From Tuctoria greenei (Eukaryota > Streptophyta > Magnoliopsida > Poales > Poaceae), in NCBI GenBank assembly GCA_036927565.1, contig JAYESD010000010.1, forward strand, positions 117,210,866-117,274,865: DNA of 64,000 nt. The letters run 5' to 3'. The translations under genes were made by a program, and so were the position numbers. A model generated the notes under the pieces. It made no database searches and had not been told where the DNA came from. It saw only the letters and a program-made list of their open reading frames with translations. Position 1 is the stretch's first letter. Every line of letters starts with the position of its first letter. Below, in pieces: positions 10,941 through 22,614 of this stretch.

Positions 10941-13900
10941 TGTAACACCCACTATTTTTAGAAAAAAAAATTTGTTGTAAAATGAATTTTTCAAGAGATA
11001 AAAACATTTTCTTGGGAATAAAAATTCATATAAGGCAAGTTGCATCATGTTTGAATGATTGGGTGAATTTTTAAAAAATTCAAATTCGCTAGAAATTTGG
11101 TTTACAAATTCAAAACATAAAACAAAAGAAAAAGAAAACAGAAAAGAAAAAGAAAAGGGAAAAGAAAAAGGAAAAACGCCCCTGGGCCGAATTCTTCAAT
11201 CCGGCCCAACTTTCCCCACTCTCCCGCGCCGGCCCGCGCCCGCACTCTCTCTCCCCCTCGCTGCTAGCCGGCCCCGCCTGTCAGACCCGTCGCCCACCTC
11301 CCGCTGCGCCCCGCGCTGTAGCGGCCGCGCGCCATCACCGCGCCGCCCACTTTCCCTCCCCTTTTCATTTCCGACCGTTTCACCTCAATCAAGAGTGGAA
11401 TCGTGCCCATGATGGCCGCCGGCCGTTTCTACTCTGAAGCCCCTATAAAAACCCGGCCAATCCCTCCCCAATTCCCTCACCTGACGATCGAAACCCTAGC
11501 CCCGACGAGCTTGGTAATGGCGCCGATGTTCCCATCGATTCACCCACTAACTCACCCCGAAACCTTGCCTAACATCTTTGTCGTGTCCTTAGGAGACCGC
11601 TGGTCATCTTCGTCGGGAGTTGTCGCCTCTGCGTCGCCGACTTCGTCGGGCGCCGAGGAGCTCCGCCGCACAACGCCGTTGCCGACCACCTTCCGACCTT
11701 CCTCCGACCGTGCGACGACCTTCAGTGAGTTCCCCTAGCACCCCTCTACATTTTGCGCTAGTTAGATGTGCCTTTTGGCCTCTGCCGTGCGATTTTGGCC
11801 GTCTCTGGCGAGCCCGCCGCCGCACACCGCCGCCTGATCCTAATTGGGGCGACATGGCTCAATGCCCGTCGTCCATTATGTTTCAATGGCTGAGATTAAA
11901 ACCGAGCGTACCGCTTCGGTTAATAAAATCTGAGCCATCCAATTTAAAATCAACGGCCCACGTTCAAACTAGTTTTCCCGCCGCCGGAATTTCACTCAGG
12001 CCCCTGGAAACTTGTGGGTTACCCCCTGAGTTTCTCTGGAATTCAAGTCTAGCCCCTAGAAATGCCAGACTAGCCCCTGGACTTTCTGAAAATTAGTAAA
12101 ATACTGGTTAAATTAATAAAAAGTGTTTTAAAGCCTCTGGAGAATTATAAAATAGCAAATAAATTCTGGAAAATTGTAGAATAAATCCCAGACTTAATAA
12201 AAATTATTTTTAACCTCTGGAACAGTTCTATTTTTACAGAAAAACCCCTGTTAGTTCTAGAAATTAAATAAAATTCCTTAATTTGTATAAAATAATTATA
12301 AAAACAGATTTAAATATGTTTTATTTATTTTCATTTCTGTATTATTTTTATTAATCCATTTTAATTTGCTGAATTAGTCATAAAATACTTTCTAAGCACA
12401 TCTAATTCATGAAAATTGAATTGCACATAGAAATAATTAATAAAAATAGTGTAAAAACTATAAAATGTATAAATTATGATATAGAACTATTTTAAGCTTA
12501 TTTTGAAGGATAAAAATTTCTAGAAAATTATAATAGGTTTCTAATAAATGTAAAAATGGTATAGAAATGGTTAAAAATATGTTTTGCTTAATATATTTTA
12601 TTTAAAACTCTAAGTACTCATCAATTGGTTTATGCCTATAATTGAAATCAACTTAAAAATCACATTTTGCGTAGGAATTTATATTTATTTGTAATGTTTT
12701 CATTTTATTGTGTTCTTATTGTATGTTATTTTTCGTGCATCGTCGTAATTTAGAGTCGGGGTCAGAAACCACCGTTAACCTACAAGAGCAGCAGTTTCTC
12801 GACGACCCCAAGCCACAGTTTGGAGGCAAGTTCCTTGACCATCTTGCACCCTTTTTGTTAAGTTTTAGTTAGTTGCATGCTAATTAAAATATGAATCCTA
12901 TGCTATGTTTTCCTAGATTTTTCCACAATATTCCTTGTCAACATGGTTTGGGCGTTTTATTATTAATCAGTTACGCTTATCCATGCTTAATTGAAATACG
13001 ATCTATTTATTTACAAGTTTACATTTGAAGTACTTTGATTCATGAATTTATGGCTAGAATGGAAATTAGTAGATAGGAATCTGATAGGGGGTTTTGTATG
13101 GATTGGTGCATGCGTGCACAAGACCTTGGTTTGGAGCTTGACACCTATTGGATTCTAAGGACCGATTTATGGAAGAAGTTGCTAAGCCATTTAGTATCAC
13201 CACAGAATTGTATATGGGACAACTTGGTTTAGTAATTTGGTTTCTCCCAATGTAGCATAGGTAATTGATCGGGCGGGGAATGGGCTTTGCCTTGGGATCT
13301 GCATGGCTCAAGAGGGGGCTTCTCCTGGCGGAGGGAAAATAGACTCCAGGTGCCGGAGCAGTGAAACCTTAGAGTACCCATTGCAAGTCGGGAGAACCAT
13401 CGGAAACACCTCGTAGTGATCTCCTGGCCACACACCTACGGAAGTGTGTATTGTTGTTAGCTACCATGGGCATCAGGGAGGTTTACCTTAGTCCACCTGG
13501 CAACAGGGGACAAAATCACGAACTGTGGGTAAAGGATACACACTCTGCAGAGTTTTGTCAAACTGTCTAGACAACCGTGCTCACGGACACGAGCGGCTTG
13601 GAAACCAAATTCATAATTAGCTCATGGTTAATAAATGGGTGGTTTGGGATTGGTCTTACCTGGAATAATTTTTGGGATGTTTGTTGGGATTTCACCTAGT
13701 TGTAGGTGCTTAATAAACAATTAAGAGTAGGTTGCTACTGCTATAGTGCTTAACCTATTAATTGCCTTCCTTGTTGTGAACCACACATGGCATAACTTCC
13801 CAACTTGCGAGTACCGTTGGTACTCAAACTTGTTAGTTGCATTTTTCCCCCAGTCTACGAAGATGCAGAGGTGGAGAACCAAGACTTCTACGGAGACCCC

Positions 13901-14136
13901 GAAGAGATGTTCTAGGCTGGCGCTCCCCCGTGCAACGCCTGTGTTGGAGCCCTTGTTATGTTTTTCCGCTGCTTATGTACTTTTTAGACCTGGATGGTCA
14001 TTTGTGTAATAAGGTGATGTAATCGAACATGGTATTATATTTGGTATTTCACTTTCGTCTACACATGTATGAGTTGAACTGATCCTGGCATACATGTGGA
14101 AAGCATCTGGTTGTCTTCTTATTACCAGGTGTGACA
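10941..14136 (+). repeat. 3' LTR of the Tekay-like element (3196 bp)
   Basis: Second copy of the LTR at 1895-5103, same ends and same internal order. By eye the differences are concentrated in the GC-rich promoter part, including loss of a short CG-rich run near 11815 that the 5' copy has at 2775-2790. The AT-rich middle is nearly unchanged. The TATA motif and both conserved 3' blocks are kept. Confidence 0.93.
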
Positions 14137-14141
14137 GAGCT
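14137..14141. repeat. Target-site duplication GAGCT, right copy
   Basis: Matches 1890-1894. Removing the element and one copy of the repeat joins the Athila pol reading frame without a shift. Confidence 0.95.
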
Positions 14142-14706
14142 TCTACATCATCATGTAGGAAAGCATAGTGTAGGCTAGAAAGTACGGTTTTCAACTCAAT
14201 CGAGGGCTTTTGTGATAGCTCTTCTTTGGGCAAATCAAATGTCTCCTGCAATTCATCCTATTCTTGGATGAATTGTTCTTCTTCTTCCTCATCAATAGGA
14301 GAGTCTAAGAATTTAAGGCCATGGCTTCCTCGATTGGCTCACTATCAGGGGAAGATTCTGCTAATGTGTTCTTGGAGCGCAGAATGCGAATGGAGAACTT
14401 CCTCCCTCTGAGTTTAACATCTATACTGCCTTTTGAGGGTGCATCCACGAGTAATTTCTCAATGGATAACCCTATCATTACATCAAAGTCTTGGACTTCA
14501 AAGACATGAAAGTCGAGGCAGAATTCGATGTTTTTGTGTCTTATAGACACGTTTTGTAAAATCGCATATCCTTCCTTCGTATTTATATAGGAATCTCTGA
14601 AGGATTTTATTGTTGGAATCCAGGGTAGATCACCCAAAATGGCTGAACCGCATCTATCAGAAATGATATTGGCTCCAACAGTGGGATTATAAAGGACATT
14701 CACCAC
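14142..14706 (-). pseudogene. Athila pol: protease region and pre-RT linker
   Basis: Minus-strand frame beginning MVNVLYNPTVGANIISDRCG near 14706, with FEVQDFDVMIGLSIEKLL around 14500-14460, resembles the aspartic protease-to-linker part of Athila polyproteins. The linker continues to LHYAFLHDDVEA at 14142 and resumes on the far side of the Tekay insertion. A stop at 14305 separates the two open parts. The classical DS/TG protease active site is not obvious in what remains. Confidence 0.65.
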
Positions 14707-14841
14707 TACCCCTCAAATAAGGTATCGAATGGTTGTTGAGGGTGAGTTTACCTGAATTACTTTAGGTGAAAGCTCAACCTCTGTAGTTCATTCCCTACTC
14801 ATGAACGAGGTCAACTCCTTGGTCGTTTCCTGAAGGAATTT

Positions 14842-15741
14842 TCATTTGGGTGGATCAAGGAGTGAGAGATGTAGTGATGGTTTGCTTCCATAACAATACT
14901 TTGAGGCATTCCAAAAATCTACAAAAAGATCTTCCTTGAAGCATAATGAAAACTCTAAAGGTTGAATTTCATCTTCCATCTGTGTTTTTGGTTCGGGTGA
15001 GGATTTTATAATCAAAACTTGAGATGAACTCAGTATGAGTTCTGGTTTGACTATGGAAGAATCCTCATGACTCGACTGGGCTTCATCTTGGAGAGGTTGT
15101 TCAAGATCTGCGATGAAAGAGGTATTTTCTATGATTGGATCTAAAATTTCCCTTGCTTCCATCATGGTCTTGTGGAGTAAAGACCCTCCAGCCATTTTGT
15201 CGAGATATAGGCAGATTCTTTGTTCAATCCGTACAAAAATGTTGAAACAACATTGATTTTGGAATTGACAAATCTGGTCCTGAGTTTGTTAATAATAACA
15301 TTCTCGCCCATGCTGCACCTATAGATCCCTTCTCCATCTGCTGGAAAGTGAGTATTTCTACACATAAGGAGACAACACGGGTTATAGGAAAGAATGCGAG
15401 ACATAATTTGTTCCACAAGTCTTCCCAATTCCCATTTGTGCCTGTCATGGTATTAGTGTACCATTGCTTAGCTCTCTTCTTGAGGGAGAAAGGAACAATA
15501 TCCACTTAAAAGTTTCTTGTGTCATGTCTTCAATGTGACGACATAGACACAATTGCTCCAACTCATGCAGATGGTGGTATGGGTTCTCACAGTACATTCC
15601 TGAGAAGGATTGTTCCTGAACCATGGCTATTAAGCTAGGGTGGAGTTCATAGCTGGTTGAGCAAATAAGATACGCTGATGGCGGTGGCTCACAAAACTCA
15701 CCCTTGGGAGTAGAAAATGATTGAAGGGTTGGTTGCTTCAT
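14842..15741 (-). pseudogene. Athila gag remnant
   Basis: The frame beginning MKQPTLQSFSTP (15741) contains IAMVQEQSFSGMYCENPY and LEQLCLCRHIEDMTQETF, the most conserved Athila gag block. It continues after a frameshift near 15490-15510 with FSLKKRAKQWYT and NWEDLWNKLCLAFFP to about 15224. 15195-14842 is another open piece without a motif I recognise. Gag would coat the element RNA. No zinc knuckle is visible. The start was chosen at the Met 90 bp downstream of the PBS in element orientation. Confidence 0.75.
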
Positions 15742-15828
15742 GGTGTGGATGGTAAAGGAAAGGAATAAAGATAACTAAAATAGATTTGAGGGTGAACAAG
15801 GTTTGAATATCAACAGCATCCGTTCTTT

Positions 15829-15841
15829 GACAACGGCGCCA
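15829..15841 (-). other. Primer binding site, tRNA-Asp type
   Basis: On the minus strand this reads TGGCGCCGTTGTC, nearly the complement of the 3' end of plant tRNA-Asp (TGGCGCCGTTGCC). It lies next to the inner end of the LTR at 15850, as expected for a minus-strand 5' LTR. Confidence 0.75.
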
Positions 15842-15849
15842 GAAATGCT

Positions 15850-16733
15850 TGTTGATAGCTGGTACATCACAGATGAAAATTTGCAAGAGCACGGAGACTG
15901 TTGTATCACTTCCCCTTAAAGATTATTCTCAAGGGTATAGAATCCAAGGAATGTGCGTGCTTATCTTCTAACTAGTTCACCCAAGGACACAAAGCTTGGT
16001 GGTAGGCAAAGGGTACAGTGGATTTCCTAAGTGAAGGATTCCTAATTCAAGGCAAGTCGATCAATAGATGCTTGTATTGGGCAATGGCTTACCTTGGTCT
16101 GTCAGGCGACTCCCACCAAGAGCCTACGTTGTAGCGGAACGTGGAGGATTATAGCGGACGGATAGGACTGTCACCACCTACCGCCTAACTCTACAACTCA
16201 TGGACTACATAAAGTACTAGACTCAAGCTTTTGGTGTGTGGAGAAGAGTGAGTCTCTACCCCCAATTTATACCCTCCAAAGGTCGGTTTGGGGCCAGAAT
16301 ATGTGCGGGAATCAGTCAGGTTATCAGGGAGCCATGAGGAACCGACACGTGGAGGGTGACCGAGTTTGGCGCAAATACCAGGTTAGGCGACCACAGGGAT
16401 CGTACGACTTTTTGGTGGGCCAAACGCGGTGTTTTTCCTCCGGGAGGCTGTTTTGTAGTCATGGGTATGGGTGATTCATGTCATTTTTAGTCAGTTTTCT
16501 ACCTCGTGTGGCCCCATGAATCATTGTACTTGCGTCTGATTGGCCGGAAGGTCTGTTTTCTGGGTTGGTCCCTGCAATTCCCTTTAATTATGGGTCTAAT
16601 TCACTTGCATGCAAAATTACATCAACACTTGTGGAAATAGTTAGTAGATAACTCTTACCACTATGTTGGTTGGCCAATTCATATCATTTATGCAAGGAAT
16701 TGATAGTCAGATTTGGCATTTAAGGACCATCAA
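15850..16733 (-). repeat. LTR of the Athila-type element
   Basis: Plus-strand sequence starts TGTTGATAGC and ends CCATCAATA. On the minus strand the start TATTGATGGTCCTTAA is almost the same as the start of the other Athila-type LTR at 18064, and I use this to set the right end. A second ATCAACA at 16621-16627 could be an alternative end. A minus-strand TATA box (GGTATAAATTGG) is at about 16263-16274. The inner end is anchored by the PBS. Confidence 0.55.
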
Positions 16734-18063
16734 TAGACCCACGCTTGAGGTAACTTGTATCACAACCCACCTTGCATTTCACTTTCCCTTTTCCACGTTG
16801 TTGCACTAATAAAACACACAACACTTAGGATAGAATTTAAATCAAATAAAATATGTGCAGTAAGAATGTTTGATTCATTCATAAGTTAAAAAGATGAATA
16901 GTTGTTTTGTTCTATTCTCCTTTAGTACTTAAGTTATAATTTAATATTCTCCAACTATTTAGTTTATTGGCTATAAGTACTTCACCTAGAACTTAGAAAT
17001 TGTGGGTAGCATAAGCAAGCTCCAATTCTAGGTTGTTGTGAGATATGATATAGAACATAGGGCTGCTAGTTTCCTGATCAAAGAGAAACTTGATCTCTGA
17101 AGAAATTTCGAAATTGATTTAAAATGAAGTTACTCATTTGATTTTAATTTCCTACCAAAGCCATATGATATTTCAATTTGATAAACCCCATGCATATGCT
17201 ATTTGTGTTCACATTGAGCCTAGTCAAACTAGTATAGACCTATATTAAATCTTTTCATACTTCTATGATCAAGATTACACACGTGCACGTGCTAAACTTC
17301 TACACTGGAAGTTAGCGAATTTTCAATCATTCCATTTTCAACCTTTAAAAAGATACTCCATTTATTCAATGCCAAAAACTCTCTTCAATTTTATTTGAAA
17401 AGAAAGGGAGTAGAAGGCGTGGCTACAAAAAAAAAGAGAGAAAAAGAATAAAGCACACTCTCCAGGAATGAGCATGATGAAAAAGAAAGAGAAAAAGTAG
17501 ACATGCATCATCCCTACAATAAATAAAGTGCATAAAAAGGAGTCATCTTACACCAGCACACTTGAAAAATCTTGATCTGGAGGTATGATATGTTTTCTCT
17601 TAAGGCTTACTCTTTTGACATAGCAATATATATGTTGCAAATATGCCTACTCTTGTTTCCTACCAAGATCCATAAAAGCCTTATTTAGATATAGGACAAG
17701 CAAGACATTGCCTTGGTGACGAAAAAATCAACTAAGACAAAGGAGTGATTGAGCGTATCATTTGAGGAACTTAAGCCTAATTTTGGAAATCATTTGGAAT
17801 TCTCTGGGATTTGAGTGGAACTTAGAAATTATGAATAATGCATGCTTTGTGAACTGTTCTATCTTTCAACCACCCAAGGAGAGGAGAAGGTAAAAGCCAC
17901 ATGACGACTAAGGTAAAGAGTGGGTACCATTGCCAATTTATTTAATACAAGGTAGAATGTGTAATTGTGCATTTGGTACTATTGAAGCATAGGACATAGT
18001 AGCAACTCAATCTAAGTCTTTAACTTTGCTTCGGGATGAGCAAAGGGTAAGCTTGGGTGAGTT
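16734..18063. other. Athila-like 3' non-coding sequence, no gene
   Basis: An AT-rich stretch of about 1.3 kb without a recognisable coding frame. Its right end (TGAGCAAAGGGTAAGCTTGG then GTGAGTT) is the typical 3' untranslated end and PPT of plus-strand Athila elements. Its left end, read on the minus strand, also resembles a PPT (CAAGCGTGGGTC) in front of the LTR at 16733. It may be a junction of two oppositely oriented Athila 3' ends. A purine-rich run with GAGAAAAAG repeats lies at 17425-17500. Confidence 0.4.
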
Positions 18064-18560
18064 TGTTGATGGTCGTTAAGTACCACTTTAGACCGTCAAT
18101 ATAACTCATAATCATGGAGGACTAGACATTTCTTACACGCATTGATTTTAGAAATAACCTAGTTTCACTTGTACTTGGAGAAAATGGTGCATGCAAGTAT
18201 TTTATACAGAATTTGAAGTGAAACTAAGAGAGGAATCTTAAAGAATACCTTCCCAGCCAATCAGATGCCGACATGTGGCAGCACATGGATCAAATGGAGG
18301 GCCTCCAACGGCATAGCGCCTTAAAATGGTCAGAGTACCCACCTGTCAATCACCTAAAGGAAACACATCGTGATTGGTGCCCTGACCAGGTTGGCCGAAC
18401 CCCTGGTTTAGCTGACCTGTTCCTGGCGCCAAACTACTTCTGGTTTATCTAATGCATGGTGGAAGGAGGCTCTATTGACTTCATTCCATGTTCTGAATCA
18501 CATTCCAAACAAGAAAAAAGAGAAAAACCCATGAGGAGTGGGTTGGAAAAAAGCCATCAC
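18064..18560 (+). repeat. Partial Athila-type LTR, plus strand
   Basis: Begins TGTTGATGGTCGTTAAGTACC right after a PPT-like GCTTGGGTGAG. It shares scattered blocks with the minus-strand LTR at 15850-16733 (start motif, GCATGCAAGT, GCCAATCAGA) but is clearly diverged. It breaks off near 18560, where Ty1/copia coding sequence begins, so the right part is missing. Confidence 0.5.
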
Positions 18561-18562
18561 TT

Positions 18563-20476
18563 TCATACTTGTGTACTTGGGGATGTTCGGTAAAGGTCAA
18601 TATTCCAATTACCAAGAAACGTAAGCTTGGACCAAAGATAGTGGATTGTATATTTCTAGGTTATGCTCACCGAACAATCACATATAGATTTTTAGTAAAA
18701 TCTAATGTACCTAATATGCATGTTGATACTATTGTGGGATCTCGTGTTGAAATATTTTTAGAATATATTTTCTATGAAAGATATACATATCATGGTTAGG
18801 ATCTCTTCTAAAATTTCTTTTAAGTCCACCACAGCTAGTGAGTTTCTTGAAACACCATTTGAGAACGTCCCATAGGAGGAACACTCTCAATTGAGTAAGA
18901 GATCAAGGATTGCAAAATCCTTAGGTAATGATTTCATTGTGGACCTTGTGGATGATACTCCCAAAATCCATAGCAGAGGCATATGCATCACCTGATGTAG
19001 ATGACTAGAAAGAATCAGTTCGTAGTGAGATGGACTCAATTCTTTCTAGTGGAACTTGGGAGTTAACTGAACGGTCATACCGGTGCAAAGTAGTTGGCTA
19101 TAAGTGGGTGTTCAAGAAGAAACTCAGACCTGATGGTACTATTGAAAAGTAAAAGGGGAGGCTGGTTGCAAAGGTCTATACACAAAAGGAAGATGAAGAC
19201 TATTTTGACACATATTCACCTGTCGTCAGAATGATGACAATTTGTGTACTACTTTCTCTAGCTGTCTCTTATGGTCTAATCATCTATCAAATCGATGTGA
19301 AGATAGCTTTCATTAATCGAGAGTTGGAAGAGGAGATCTACGTGGAACAGCCAGATGGGTTCGTAGTAAAAGTTGAAGAGAGAAAGGCGTGCAAATTGTT
19401 AAAATCCTTGTATGGCCTGAAACAAGAACGTAAGCAATGGCATGAAAAGTTCAATAGTACTTCGATGGCTGTGGACTTTGTCACTAATGAGGTTGATCAT
19501 TGCGTATACTACCGCCATGGTGGGGGCGATAGCATTATATTATTCTTGTATGTGAATGATATACTCATCTTTGGTACGAGCAGTAATATAATTTCTAAGG
19601 TCAAGTCGATTCTATCGAAGTGTTTCGATATGAAAGATCTGGAAGAGCTAATGTTATTTTGAACATTAAGCTAAATAAAGATGAGGGTGGAATTACTTTA
19701 ACGCAATTCCACTATGTTGAGAAAATCTTGAGCCGGTTCGACTTTATGAATAACATGATTTCTCAAACACCTTATGACCCTAGCGTGATACTCAGAAAGA
19801 ATAAGCGAGAGCCAAGAGATCAACTTAAATATTCTCAAATGATCGCTTCACTCATATACTTAGCAAGCGCAACTCATCCTGATATCTCATTTGCTGTGAG
19901 CAAACTGAGCAAGTTCATGTCAAACCCGGGTACAGATCATTGACATGCACTTGAAAGGATTATGCGCTACTTGAGAGGTACAATGAGTTATGGAATATAC
20001 TATACTGGGCATCTGTTCGTGCTTGAGGGTTATAGCGACTCAAATTGGATCTCTGATTTTGATGAGCTTTATGCTACAAGTGGATATGTGTTCCCTCTAG
20101 CTAATGGAGCTATACAATGGAGGTCTTGCAAGCAAACCATTTTCATGAGGTCAACCATAGAAGCAAAACTCACCGTTTAGAGATAGTAACTGCAGAGGCA
20201 GAATGACCGCAATATCTCTTGATGGATTTGCTTGTGGTTGAGAAACCATTTCTGGCAATCTTTATGAACTGTGACAATTAAACGATGATTGCTAAACTGA
20301 CCAATTCTAAGGATAGTGCAAAATCATCAAGACACGTCAAGAGACGATGGAAATCTGTTAGGAAAATGATAAACTCTAGAGTTATAACTATTTCGTACAT
20401 ACAAACGGATAAAAATCTAGCAAATCCCTTTACAAAGGGACTATCACGTAATGTGATAGAAAGTGCATCAAGGTAG
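18563..20476 (+). pseudogene. Ty1/copia pol remnant (integrase end, RT, RNase H)
   Basis: 18563-18799 is the post-integrase segment (WGCSVKVNIPITKKRKLGPK, IFLGYAHRTITYRF). 19020-19662 is RT with a Y-V-N-D box near 19548 where YVDD is expected, so the first catalytic Asp is replaced. 19620-19943 follows in a shifted frame (TLTQFHYVEKILSRFDF, SLIYLASATHPDISFAVSKL). RNase H is 19962-20180 (DSNWISDFDELYATSGYVF), and the end is 20285-20476 (HVKRR, SYIQTDKNLANPFTKGL). Stops and frameshifts separate the pieces; gag, protease and most of integrase are absent. The tail motifs suggest the Tork clade. The rest of the element continues across two insertions to about 43877. Confidence 0.85.
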
Positions 20477-20990
20477 ATAGGTTTGAGACACATGGATATG
20501 ACACCATAGTGGTAACCCAGCCTATGTGACTGGAGATCCCATGAATTAGGACACGAGAAAACAAGTTAGTGGTTCATTGAGGATATTATTTCATGTAGAC
20601 CCTCTCTTTGGTAAGATGCACACTTGTACTCTCAAATTGTAGGATAGGTTGGCGATTTGCCTTAATATGTTTATGTTGACTATGTGTAGCAAAGATGGCA
20701 TCCTACGGGGCAATCTTGAAAGAAACACACATATATGAGTTTTGACTGTCTAGCGTTGCAGTCAGTGAGATTTGGTTGATCTCTAGAAAGCTCATGAAGA
20801 GTCCAAGGAGTACGACGCATATGCTCCACCTGCGGGGTAGACTGCTGGTAGTCAAGTACTAGTAATGGTCTTTAGGTGAAGTTGGTTCGTACAAAACTTG
20901 CCATTCAAGACGTAGTCCATTGTCCAAGTTGTGAACTGATGTAACTTAAAGATATATGCAGAAGTTCAACTTAAGAATCTCTGCTGAAAC
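20477..20990 (+). other. Copia 3' untranslated region, no gene
   Basis: The 514 bp between the copia stop and the Tat insertion contain no coding frame. They continue, after the Tat element, at 36450, leading to the copia PPT and 3' LTR. Confidence 0.6.
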
Positions 20991-20995
20991 ACTAG
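20991..20995. repeat. Target-site duplication ACTAG, left copy
   Basis: ACTAG flanks the Tat-type element at 20991-20995 and again at 36445-36449. This match fixed the LTR ends, one of which has mutated from TG to TA. Confidence 0.88.
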
Positions 20996-22093
20996 TATCG
21001 AAGTATTAATGCGACACTTCCCCGGATCTGGTAAGGAGCAGCCCGCGGAGGTTCTTGTTCGACGGGGCTTAGGCCTCAATCAAGTGTTCTAGCAGATGAG
21101 AGAGTATGAGACGGTGGTTTTTACATGGTTCGGGCTGCAAGGAGCGTAACACCCTACTCCACGGTAGATGGTATTGCTTAGTGTGTGTGTATGCGTGTGT
21201 GGCCTGGGGATTTTTTTTTGGATCTGTCTGGTAACGGTGGCAGTCCGGTCCTTTTATAGACAAGGTCGGACGCCTTACAAGTGGGGTCCCGGGGCCTGAC
21301 ACATGGTCCTAGGGCGATCTTTTTCTAAAGATATAAGTCTTCTCGCATAAGCTTCCTCTGACCGTGGCTTTGAAGACTCACCGTCTTGCCGCCTGAGTCA
21401 TCAGTAGCCCATGTGTCGTTGCTGACATTGGCAGGAGATGTCCCGTCCAACTGTCTATATCGCCGTAAGCTACCCACTTAGCGGAGTGGGATAGGTATGC
21501 GGTGTCTTCACTGTGATGCGATAGGTCGTTGCAATACTTGACATTAGGTGTGCGCCTCACCATGCGTCTGGGGAAGCCGCGCATCTTCAAATCTTGACGG
21601 GGACAAGGCGCACCACCCTCTTAACTTTCGCACTCTCCGTCCAGGGCAAGTTGACTGACCACGTGGCAGCCGGGGTGCTCACCGCTGTGGAGGAGGCCAG
21701 GTCCCGCCTTATGGGCCACGTGGAAGCTTAGGAGCTCACCTCTGCAGAGGAGGCCGAGTCCCGTCTTACAGACCACGTGGCTGCTCGGGAGCTCACCTCT
21801 GCGGAGGAGGTCGAGTCCCGTCTTACGAACCACGTGGCAGCCCCGAAGCCCGTTCCTGAGTGGTGCGGGGACCCTAGGGCTGCAGGACACGTGGTGGTGT
21901 CAGAGCTGGCCCATACGGGAGGTGGCCTGTCTGATGCTTCGGACCACGTGACAGCATCGAAACCCTACCTTCCTGGAGGGAGAGATCCTTACTTGCTGGA
22001 CATGTGGCGCCTTTGGTCCCTGCCTCTGCTGGAAGGTGGGGACCTAGGCGGCTAGCTTGTGTGCGAGGGTACCTCGTATGCCGGTTACCGACA
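20996..22093 (-). repeat. Left (3') LTR of the Tat-type element
   Basis: Plus strand starts TATCGAAG and ends TTACCGACA. It aligns along its whole length with 35357-36444. A minus-strand TATA box (CTATAAAAGG) is at about 21251-21260. The right part contains four or five related copies of a 60-70 bp block around GGACCACGTGGCAGC (21655-21960). Confidence 0.88.
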
Positions 22094-22108
22094 GTGGCCC
22101 CTAGGTCC
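22094..22108 (-). other. Polypurine tract of the Tat-type element
   Basis: Minus strand reads GGTGGACCTAGGGGCCAC directly in front of the left LTR (TGTCGGTAACC). The position is that of a 3' PPT, although it is not purely purine. Confidence 0.55.
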
Positions 22109-22614
22109 ACCTTGGGGGAGGCGACGAGCCCGAGGGTGGAGCCCTGTCCTGCTTTCCAGCGTGATCTATTAATTTTGTCTTGATCAGCCAAAGCGGTGCG
22201 CGCCTCTACCGCTGTGTCCACGTGTCCCTCTCTGGTTGAGGGGTCATGGAAAAAAGATATTTGCTTGCTGCGAGATTATTGCGATGGTTCCCAATGCACT
22301 GCTGCTCTTCTGCTGCTTTCACTTCCATCTTTATGGGAACCGCTGTGTTGCCTTCTTAGGCGGAGAAATGCCTGGGCCAGCTTCTCTGACAGCAGACCTG
22401 GGTCCGCTTGTCATGGATGTTGGGGCATGAGCCGCTGATTCCGAGCCCGCCCAAATTTGCAAGGTGCGCTCAAATGCCGCTGGGTGATTCAAAAGAAGAC
22501 CTCTGTGGGTAACGGTGGTTCCTTCCTTACGCACGCCCCTTGCATTCGAGCCTTCAACTTCCTTCTCGTGCACCCACTCCTTCCTCAGCTTCGAGGTTCT
22601 CGATTCCTACTCCA
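22109..22614 (+). other. Non-coding leader before the antisense gene
   Basis: This 0.5 kb lies between the Tat PPT and the ATG at 22615. I see no coding motif. It may hold the promoter and leader of the antisense gene; I cannot identify a convincing TATA box. Confidence 0.35.

Larger units (their letters stand above)
1895..14136 (+). mobile_element. Full-length Tekay/Del-like chromovirus (Ty3/gypsy), 12.2 kb
   Basis: A complete element: two LTRs of 3209 and 3196 bp, perfect 5-bp TSD, initiator-Met-type PBS, PPT, an extra ORF upstream of gag, gag with one CCHC knuckle, protease, RT, RNase H, integrase and a C-terminal chromodomain-like segment. The order PR-RT-RH-INT-chromodomain and the very long LTRs are known for the Tekay/Del clade. 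The LTRs look about 96-98% identical by eye (not formally counted), so the insertion is fairly recent. gag is frameshifted and pol has several premature stops, so it is not autonomous now. It is inserted in the Athila pol gene and is parallel to the window while its host is antiparallel. Confidence 0.93.
1..16733 (-). mobile_element. Athila-type Ty3/gypsy element, minus strand, split by a nested element
   Basis: Reading leftwards on the minus strand the order is LTR (15850-16733), PBS, gag (15741), protease/linker (14706-14142), RT, RNase H and the start of integrase at the left edge. The coding frame stops at 14142 and resumes at 1889, either side of the Tekay-like insertion 1895-14136. The gag motifs, the long linker before RT and the tRNA-Asp-like PBS are typical of plant Athila elements. 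Only one LTR is in the window; the other would lie left of position 1. All coding parts carry stops, so the copy is dead. Assignment to Athila rather than another Ty3/gypsy clade is by motif recall, not by phylogeny. Confidence 0.75.

Noticed and set aside
16621..16627. ATCAACA as the outer end of the Athila LTR
   Set aside because: The sequence beyond it up to 16733 ends in a better match to the family LTR start (TTGATGGTCCTTAA), so I extended the LTR; the alternative is not fully excluded.
18563..20476. Active copia reverse transcriptase
   Set aside because: The catalytic box has lost its first Asp, the frame is broken in several places and the 5' half of the element is absent.
22196..22573. 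Frames upstream of the Transposase_28-like gene
   Set aside because: No similarity recognised and no conserved motif; more likely leader or promoter.
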